The notes under the pieces: generated by a model
Seen by the model: only the letters and a program-made list of their open reading frames with translations
Databases searched by the model: none
Told to the model about the DNA's origin: nothing
Program-made: the position numbers and the translations under genes
Part shown: piece by piece, positions 42,129-46,039 of the stretch
Numbering within the stretch: the first letter of the stretch is position 1
Layout: each line of letters starts with the position of its first letter
Origin: Sphingobium sp. CCH11-B1
GTDB lineage: Bacteria > Pseudomonadota > Alphaproteobacteria > Sphingomonadales > Sphingomonadaceae
DNA: 46,039 nucleotides
Direction: 5' to 3'
Assembly (NCBI RefSeq): GCF_001556865.1
Contig: NZ_LSJY01000094.1
Span: forward strand, 1 to 46,039

Positions 42129-43187
42129 ATGCAGGTCGGCGTCTTTGTCCCCATCAACAATAATGGCTGGCTGATCAGCGAGAATGCGCCGCAGTACAAG
42201 CCCTCCTTCGACCTCAACAAGGCAATCGCCCTCAAGGCGGAAGAGCATGGGCTCGACTTCCTCCTGTCGATGATCAAGCTGCGCGGGTTCGGCGGCAAGA
42301 CCGAATTTTGGGAATATGGCCTGGAAAGCTTCACGCTGATGGCCGGGCTCGCCGCCGTGACTGAGCGGATCAAGATTTACGCGACCTGCCCCACGCTCAT
42401 CATCCCGCCCGCCTTCGCCGCGCGGATGTGCAACACGATCGATTCGATCAGCCATGGGCGCTTTGGCCTCAATCTCATCACCGGCTGGCAAAAGCCCGAA
42501 TATAGCCAGATGGGCCTATGGCCGGGCGAGGCGCATTTCCGTGACCGCTACAAGATGCTCGACGAATATGCTCACATCCTGCGCGAACTGTGGGAGACTG
42601 GTCGCTCGGACTTCAGGGGCAACTATTATCAGATGGACGACTGCCTCGTCCGGCCCCAGCCGCAGGGTGCGATGAAGATCATATGCGCTGGCAGCTCGGA
42701 CGAAGGCCTCGCCTTCTCCGCCAAATGGGCGGACTATGCCTTCTGCCTCGGCAAGGGCGTCAACACGCCCACCGCTTTCGCGTTCAACAACGACCGCCTC
42801 GCCGCGGCGACCGCGAAGACTGGGCGCGACGTGTCCGTGTTCGTGCTGGTCATGATCATCGCCGCCGAAACCGACGAGGAAGCGATGGCCAAATGGCGCA
42901 GCTACAACGACGGCGTCGATCATGTCGCGATCGCCTGGCTCAGGGACCAGGGTGCGGCGGACACGGTCAACGCGACCACCAACGTTCGCCAGCTCGCTGC
43001 GCCCGAAGGCGCCGTCAACATCAATATGGGTACTTTGGTCGGCAGCTACGAACGGGTCGCGCGGATGCTGGACGAGATGGCGCAGGTGCCCAATACCGGC
43101 GGCGTCTTGCTGACATTCGATGATTTTCTTGAGGGCGTTGAAGCATTCGGCACCCGAATCCAACCGCTGATGAAAAGTCGTCGTTGA
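42129..43187 (+). CDS. rutA: Flavin-dependent pyrimidine monooxygenase RutA
   Basis: 352 residues of the luciferase-like family, matching RutA over its whole length ([79 protein letters not shown] in part). It opens the uracil ring using O2 and reduced FMN. Ribosome site GAGGAGC lies upstream. It is last in the unit, although in E. coli it is first. Reduced FMN normally comes from RutF, which is not coded here. Confidence 0.95.
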   Translation: MQVGVFVPINNNGWLISENAPQYKPSFDLNKAIALKAEEHGLDFLLSMIKLRGFGGKTEFWEYGLESFTLMAGLAAVTERIKIYATCPTLIIPPAFAARMCNTIDSISHGRFGLNLITGWQKPEYSQMGLWPGEAHFRDRYKMLDEYAHILRELWETGRSDFRGNYYQMDDCLVRPQPQGAMKIICAGSSDEGLAFSAKWADYAFCLGKGVNTPTAFAFNNDRLAAATAKTGRDVSVFVLVMIIAAETDEEAMAKWRSYNDGVDHVAIAWLRDQGAADTVNATTNVRQLAAPEGAVNINMGTLVGSYERVARMLDEMAQVPNTGGVLLTFDDFLEGVEAFGTRIQPLMKSRR

Positions 43188-43271
43188 GCCGCTTCCTAAG
43201 CGTTCCTGCCGCCGATGCACGTCTGCACCCTGAAAATGACTGACGGAATGGCGACACTAGCGTTGGACCGA

Positions 43272-44033
43272 TCAGGCCGGTGGACGGTCGTCTTCGAGCA
43301 GTTCGGCCGTCCGAGACAGAAGCAAGATTGCGCGCCGTTCCAATTCCGCATCAGCGCGGACCAGCGGCATCGCTATGCCAAAGGCGCCGACCACTTCACC
43401 TCGAATGATCACCGCCTGGCCAAGGCCACGAATACCGGGCGTATGCTCCTCGTGGGTCCGCGCTATTCCGGTACGGCGGATTTCGGCAATTTCCTCCCGC
43501 AGCCCAGTGTCTGTAGTAATGGTTGTGGGGGTGAAGACTTCGCGCCGGGTCGAGGCGAAATAGAGATTCAGTTGCTCATCATCCATGGCCGCCAGGATCG
43601 CCTTCCCCGCCGCAATAGCATGCAGAGGAGCTGATGATCCGATCTGGACGGCATAGCGCAGGGCCTGCTGGCTGCTTTCGGTTACCAGCGCTTCGAGTTC
43701 CCACCCCCGTTGAATGAAGAAAGAGGCGGTTTCGTTCAATTGGATACGGAGTGTGCGAACCAGCGGCGCCACGCGTTCGGCCAAGGTAAACGCCGGACGC
43801 GGTGCCTGTAATCGCTCCAGCCCCGGACCGGGGCGATAATAGCGCCCTTCCCGCGCAAGATAGCCGCGATCCACCAGGGTGCCCAGGAGATAGGAGAGGC
43901 TGCTCACTGGTATGCCTAGAGCGGTGGCGATATCCTGCGCAATGATCGGGGTGTTACGCGAAACGACCAACTCGATGATATCGAGGGTTCGTGTCGCCGA
44001 TTTGACCGACGCGGATTGAGCGTTGTCCTTCAT
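43272..44033 (-). CDS. IclR-family transcription regulator
   Basis: 253 residues. N-terminal winged helix (about 10-75: ATRTLDIIELVVSRNTPIIAQDIATALGIP in part, then SSLSYLLGTLVDRGYLAREG) and the IclR effector domain (about 85-250: ALRYAVQIGSSAPLHAIAAGKAILAAM in part, and HTPGIRGLGQAVIIRGEVVGAFGIA in part). It lies convergent to the rut unit and faces away into a 626-bp stretch before the Rieske gene, so it may control the oxygenase, the rut unit or itself. Pyrimidine use is commonly ruled by RutR (TetR type), so an IclR here is an unusual partner if it is one. Confidence 0.92.
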   Translation of the reverse strand: MKDNAQSASVKSATRTLDIIELVVSRNTPIIAQDIATALGIPVSSLSYLLGTLVDRGYLAREGRYYRPGPGLERLQAPRPAFTLAERVAPLVRTLRIQLNETASFFIQRGWELEALVTESSQQALRYAVQIGSSAPLHAIAAGKAILAAMDDEQLNLYFASTRREVFTPTTITTDTGLREEIAEIRRTGIARTHEEHTPGIRGLGQAVIIRGEVVGAFGIAMPLVRADAELERRAILLLSRTAELLEDDRPPA

Positions 44034-44659
44034 GTCGCTCTTATAGCCAACGATCGGGTGAGAGGAAGCTCAGCGGAAAATGGTCCAGCAGCCTTTTGCA
44101 CGCCGCAAAGCGGCGGCCTTCGGGCGGGACGAAAAGGTTGCGGAACGATCCGGCAAAGGCGGACCTTCGAGGTGAATAGCAGCATCGCGTTGTCGCCAAG
44201 CGCTGTATCCGGCGGACGAGAACAATGGCCACATTGGCGCACATGTATCGCGTCGTGCGACGGGCGTGCCGAGCGGACCATCCTTGGTGAAATCGCCGCC
44301 GCCCAGTCAGTGGCATCGGTGCGCAGCGCACAATTCTTCAATCGGATACAGGCCCACTCTATTTTCGGCCGCTGACGAGCGCGCGCCAACTGTCAATTGA
44401 AGCGTGGCCGAACGGCCGGTTCCCGAGATGTCGAGAATATCGGCGAAATCGACCTGACGGGAGCGATGTCCACCATTAGCCCCTAATATTCAGCACGTCG
44501 CTTTATCGTACACCACGTAATACGTGTACATGAATGATTCGTAGATATGAATTATCTCTTGTTGCCGCGCCAGTAGATATGATAGCGTATCGCTGAACAG
44601 CCCATACGCCGGGCTTTGAATATCGACGTATGAAGCGTCGTTTAAAGCGGAGGATGTCG
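44034..44659. other. Gene-free stretch between the IclR and Rieske genes
   Basis: No convincing gene. Overlapping open frames on both strands (44016-44375 plus, 44030-44389 minus) give Arg/Ser/Cys-rich translations without domain patterns. From about 44480 the DNA turns AT-rich and holds several short inverted repeats, as expected of a promoter-operator region for the oxygenase gene. Confidence 0.6.
44508..44529. promoter_or_regulatory. Palindromic operator candidate before the Rieske gene
   Basis: GTACAC and GTGTAC frame a 10-bp core that is itself partly symmetric (ACGTAATACGT in the middle). It lies about 130 bp before the oxygenase start. Two smaller repeats follow (AGATA/TATCT near 44551-44567 and AGCG/CGCT around TAT near 44585-44595). 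The IclR protein coded nearby is a candidate binder. Confidence 0.35.
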
Positions 44660-45745
44660 ATGGAATTCAGCCCGGTCATCGCGGATGAAAAGGCTCCATG
44701 GCCACGTGACGCTTGGTATGTTGCGGCTACCTCAGCAGAAGTCGACGATCGACCGCTTGGTCGCCAGATTTGCGGCGAACGGATGGTGTTCTTCCGCGCC
44801 AGAGACGGACGGGTTGCTGCCGTTGAGGATTTTTGTCCGCACCGCGGCGCACCCCTGTCGCTCGGTTTTATACGTGATGGCAATCTTGTGTGCGGCTATC
44901 ATGGTCTGGCGATGGACTGCAATGGCCGGACGGCGGGCATGCCGGGGCAACGGGTCGGCGGCTTTCCCCCTGCCAGAACTTTCCCCACCCTCGAACGATA
45001 TGGCTTCATATGGGTGTGGCCAGGGCGGGCAGAGGATGCCCATGCCGATCGCCTGCATCATCTGCCCTGGGCCGAGGATGACGGCTGGGCCTATGGCGGC
45101 GGGGTGTACCATATCCGTTGCGACTACCGCCTGATGATCGACAACCTCATGGACCTGACCCATGAAACCTACGTTCATGCAAGCAGCATCGGTCAGCGGG
45201 AGATCGACGAAGCCCCTGTTCAGACGCGCGTGCTGGATGGCGAAGTCGTCACAAGCCGCTTCATGCCCAATGTGACGGCGCCGCCCTTCTGGCAAATGGC
45301 GCTACGCGGCGCTGGGCTGGACGACAGCGCGCCCGTCGATCGCTGGCAAATCTGCCGCTTTTCCCTGCCGAGTCATGTCATGATAGAGGTAGGCGTGGCG
45401 CTGGCCGGACATGGCGGATATGATGCGGATAATGCTTTTAAGGCGTCCAGCATCGTCGTGGATTTCATCACGCCTGAAACCGAAACGTCGCACTGGTATT
45501 TCTGGGGTATGGCCCGTCAGTTCGCGGTGGATGACACTGCACTCACCAATACTATTCGCGAACAGCAGGGGGCGGTGTTCCGCGAAGATATGGAGATCCT
45601 GGAATTGCAGCAGGAAAACCTGTCTCGCTACCCTGACCGCCGCCTGCTCAAACTGAATATCGACGCGGGGGGCGTGCGATCCCGCATGATGATTGATCGA
45701 GCCATTGCCGAAGAAACCTCAACGCTGGATGTTGCCGCCTCCTAG
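44660..45745 (+). CDS. Rieske non-heme iron oxygenase, vanillate demethylase-like
   Basis: 361 residues. Rieske 2Fe-2S site Cys59-x-His61 and Cys78-xx-His81 (FCPHRGAPLS and VCGYHGLAM), then the catalytic domain with the mononuclear iron ligands in DNLMDLTHETYVH (Asp, His, His). Layout and length resemble the oxygenase part of vanillate O-demethylases and related enzymes acting on aromatic methyl ethers or carboxylates; the true substrate is not readable. The ferredoxin reductase partner is not in the window. Start: GGAGG touches the ATG at 44654 but is 6 bases from the ATG at 44660, so the latter is preferred; the frame begins at 44630. Confidence 0.92.
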   Translation: MEFSPVIADEKAPWPRDAWYVAATSAEVDDRPLGRQICGERMVFFRARDGRVAAVEDFCPHRGAPLSLGFIRDGNLVCGYHGLAMDCNGRTAGMPGQRVGGFPPARTFPTLERYGFIWVWPGRAEDAHADRLHHLPWAEDDGWAYGGGVYHIRCDYRLMIDNLMDLTHETYVHASSIGQREIDEAPVQTRVLDGEVVTSRFMPNVTAPPFWQMALRGAGLDDSAPVDRWQICRFSLPSHVMIEVGVALAGHGGYDADNAFKASSIVVDFITPETETSHWYFWGMARQFAVDDTALTNTIREQQGAVFREDMEILELQQENLSRYPDRRLLKLNIDAGGVRSRMMIDRAIAEETSTLDVAAS

Positions 45746-46007
45746 GTTCGGTCCCATCAAACTGCTGAGCGTTATCGGCCCAATACACTGAGCGATCCGT
45801 GGTGATTGCGATCTGGGCCAATCGCCTTCCTTGCGATGGCTTGCTTCGGTGTCACCGTTATCGACGCGGATGTTAATTCCGAAAGGCATAAGTCGGTCTA
45901 CGCCCGAGAGCGAAGCTTTGGCAACACAGCCGTGGACTCATCTCTAGAGAAGCATGTGACGGCCCTCAGCGGATGCTTACCATGTGTTGGTATGTATATT
46001 GGTGTTA

Positions 46008-46039
46008 TGGTTGCGGGAGCAGGATTTGAACCTGCGACC
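46008..46039 (-). tRNA. tRNA 3' part, probably initiator Met, cut by the window edge
   Basis: On the minus strand the last 32 bases read as a T arm (GGTCGCAGGTTCAAATCCTG in part), acceptor strand and an encoded CCA end. The T loop form TTCAAAT and the acceptor end CCCGCAACCA match bacterial initiator Met tRNAs. The anticodon lies outside the window, so the identity is not proven. The 262 bp between the Rieske stop and the tRNA hold no gene I can support. Confidence 0.75.

Noticed and set aside
44016..44389. Overlapping open frames on both strands before the Rieske gene
   Set aside because: Neither has a ribosome site, recognisable domain or normal residue composition; the plus frame also overlaps the IclR start.
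1..46039. CRISPR arrays, insertion sequences or prophage genes
   Set aside because: No evenly spaced direct repeats, transposase, integrase or phage structural genes were found on reading both strands.

Overview
The window is about 46 kb of GC-rich DNA from an alphaproteobacterium, most likely a sphingomonad (Sphingomonas/Sphingobium type). This rests on the fixLJ-fnrL-ccoNOQPGHIS layout, the many TonB receptors, and a small secreted protein of the kind common in that group. No phage, insertion sequence, integrase or CRISPR array is visible.

Left third (1-19.9 kb): a periplasmic PQQ-dependent alcohol oxidation cluster. It opens with a DUF779 protein and a sensory unit: a FIST-domain NosP-like protein, an overlapping hybrid histidine kinase and a convergent NarL/LuxR-type response regulator. 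This resembles the ethanol-oxidation regulators (ErcS'/NahK, ErbR) of Pseudomonas. Next come a methanol/ethanol-family quinoprotein with an Asp-Phe-Asp lanthanide-type metal site, a XoxJ/MxaJ-like binding protein, cytochrome c550 PedF, a beta-propeller protein, a porin, two TonB-dependent receptors, acetyl-CoA synthetase, and the quinoprotein-associated set of metallo-hydrolase, SoxYZ-like carrier and CxxxCW rhodanese-like protein, then pseudoazurin. Seven intergenic sites share the pattern GACC-N3/4-GGTC followed by AAT. In each case the AAT end points at a gene start 47-88 bp away, so they look like operators of one regulon.

Middle (19.9-34.8 kb): the cytochrome cbb3 oxidase and its assembly genes (ccoN-O-Q-P-G-H-I-S, minus strand, nearly all overlapping), the FNR-type regulator fnrL, the oxygen-sensing pair fixJ-fixL, a UspA protein, a small hypothetical, a GNAT acetyltransferase, OmpW and an anaerobic coproporphyrinogen oxidase-like HemN. 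FNR/FixK-type boxes (TTGA-N6-KCAA) lie before ccoN and between ompW and hemN, and one lies inside the first codons of fnrL. Electrons from alcohols could run quinoprotein -> PedF/pseudoazurin -> cbb3 oxidase -> O2, so the two blocks are plausibly linked in function.

Right third (34.8-46 kb): small proteins and a decayed gene fragment, glpD-glpK for glycerol 3-phosphate metabolism, a RES/Xre-MbcA toxin-antitoxin pair with an operator over its start codon, a partial pyrimidine-degradation operon rutBCDA without rutF, an IclR regulator, a 626-bp stretch without a convincing gene, a Rieske ring-hydroxylating/O-demethylating oxygenase, and the 3' part of a tRNA (probably initiator Met) at the window edge. 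The gene content from about 38.7 kb to the tRNA looks accessory.
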